From Clostridioides difficile (GTDB lineage Bacteria > Bacillota > Clostridia > Peptostreptococcales > Peptostreptococcaceae), in assembly GCF_001299635.1 (NCBI RefSeq), contig NZ_JRHN01000044.1, forward strand, positions 124,001 through 188,000: 64,000 bases of DNA. Direction: 5' to 3'. The notes beneath the pieces are model-generated. The model was not told the origin of the DNA, searched no databases, and saw only the letters and a list, made by a program, of their open reading frames with translations. The position numbers were made by a program, and so were the translations under genes. Shown one piece after another: positions 63,558 to 64,000 of this stretch. Numbering within the stretch: position 1 is the stretch's first letter; each line of letters starts with the position of its first letter.

Positions 63558-64000
63558 TTATACAAATTTTTTCATTTCTTTCTGTAACCTTGAAATTATT
63601 TTCTTTTCAAGTCTAGATATGTAAGACTGAGATATTCCAAGCATTCCAGCAACTTCTTTTTGTGTTTTTTCGATACCTTTATCTATAAGACCAAATCTTA
63701 ATTCCATAATTTGCTTTTCTCTGTCACTTAATCTGTCAAGTGCCATAACTAATAAATCTCTATCTATTTCTTCTTCGATTATTTTGTATATTTCATCATT
63801 TTCTGTACCCAAAACATCAGATAACAAGAGTTCATTTCCATCCAAATCTATATTTAAAGGTTCGTCAAATGACACCTCTGTTTTCTTTTTATTATTTTTT
63901 CTTAAGTACATTAATATTTCATTTTCTATACATCTTGAAGCATAAGTTGCCAATTTTATATTTTTGTTTAGTTTAAAAGTATTCACTGCTTTTATCAAAC
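63558..64000 (-). CDS. sigE: RNA polymerase sigma-E factor (mother cell), partial
   Basis: The C-terminal part of sigma-E runs off the right edge; the N-terminus with the pro-sequence is missing. Visible are region 2 end ([27 protein letters not shown]) and region 4 ([24 protein letters not shown]). The position next to sigG fits the spoIIG locus. Confidence 0.95.
   Translation of the reverse strand, partial: LIKAVNTFKLNKNIKLATYASRCIENEILMYLRKNNKKKTEVSFDEPLNIDLDGNELLLSDVLGTENDEIYKIIEEEIDRDLLVMALDRLSDREKQIMELRFGLIDKGIEKTQKEVAGMLGISQSYISRLEKKIISRLQKEMKKFV

Overview
The window is AT-rich, gene-dense Firmicute DNA. Its gene content points to an anaerobic, spore-forming member of the Peptostreptococcaceae, very probably Clostridioides difficile. 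The evidence is the presence of sigE, sigG and spoIVA, T-box leaders, strong AGGAGG ribosome binding sites, frequent TTG and GTG starts, and a peptide and amino-acid economy. The species name is inference from gene content and order; no database was consulted. I count 57 protein genes, of which 56 are complete and one (sigE) runs off the right edge. I see no tRNA or rRNA gene, CRISPR array, insertion sequence or prophage.

Layout. 0-4 kb: the operon dapF-yicC-gmk-rpoZ-coaBC. 4-13 kb: a threonine aldolase, RqcH/FbpA, an ABC-F ribosome-protection ATPase behind a structured leader, uracil permease and pyrR behind a PyrR-binding leader, a RluD-type pseudouridine synthase and lspA. 13-19 kb: a polysaccharide deacetylase, a TraR/DksA-type protein, and a CstA-type transporter with a LytS/LytR-type two-component pair. 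19-25 kb: a catabolic cluster (AbgA-like M20 amidohydrolase, MFS transporter, threonine-aldolase-like lyase) read from a sigma-54 promoter and faced by a divergent PrpR_N enhancer-binding activator. 25-33 kb: mtnN-trpS under a Trp T-box, an APC permease with a long structured leader, an M24 peptidase, a TetR/degV pair with a perfect palindromic operator, a His-rich small protein and a YitT protein. 33-40 kb: ileS under an Ile T-box and the ylm/div cluster (divIVA, ylmH, ylmG, sepF, yggS). 40-44 kb: an orphan PTS IIC-type membrane protein and the UPF0210/ACT pair. 44-50 kb: three tandem paralogous membrane-anchored surface proteins. 50-64 kb: spoIVA, gpsA, plsY, der, a DUF512 radical-SAM-like protein, a YIEGIA/capping trio, a PhoR/PhoP-like two-component system, pgeF, nrdR, a PRC-barrel protein, sigG and sigE.

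Most genes lie on the minus strand. Reading that strand from 64 kb towards 0, they keep the order known from Bacillus (sigE-sigG-ylmC-ylmD, then ylmE-sepF-ylmG-ylmH-divIVA-ileS, then ylyA-lspA-rluD-pyrR-pyrP, then yicC-gmk-rpoZ-coaBC), with blocks of lineage-specific genes inserted between.

The least explained items are these: the three tandem surface-protein paralogs; two candidate small RNAs (about 4034-4126 on the minus strand, with a C-rich loop, and about 18579-18772 on the plus strand); the attenuator-like leaders of the ABC-F and APC-permease genes; and the sigma-54 cluster, whose substrate is unknown.
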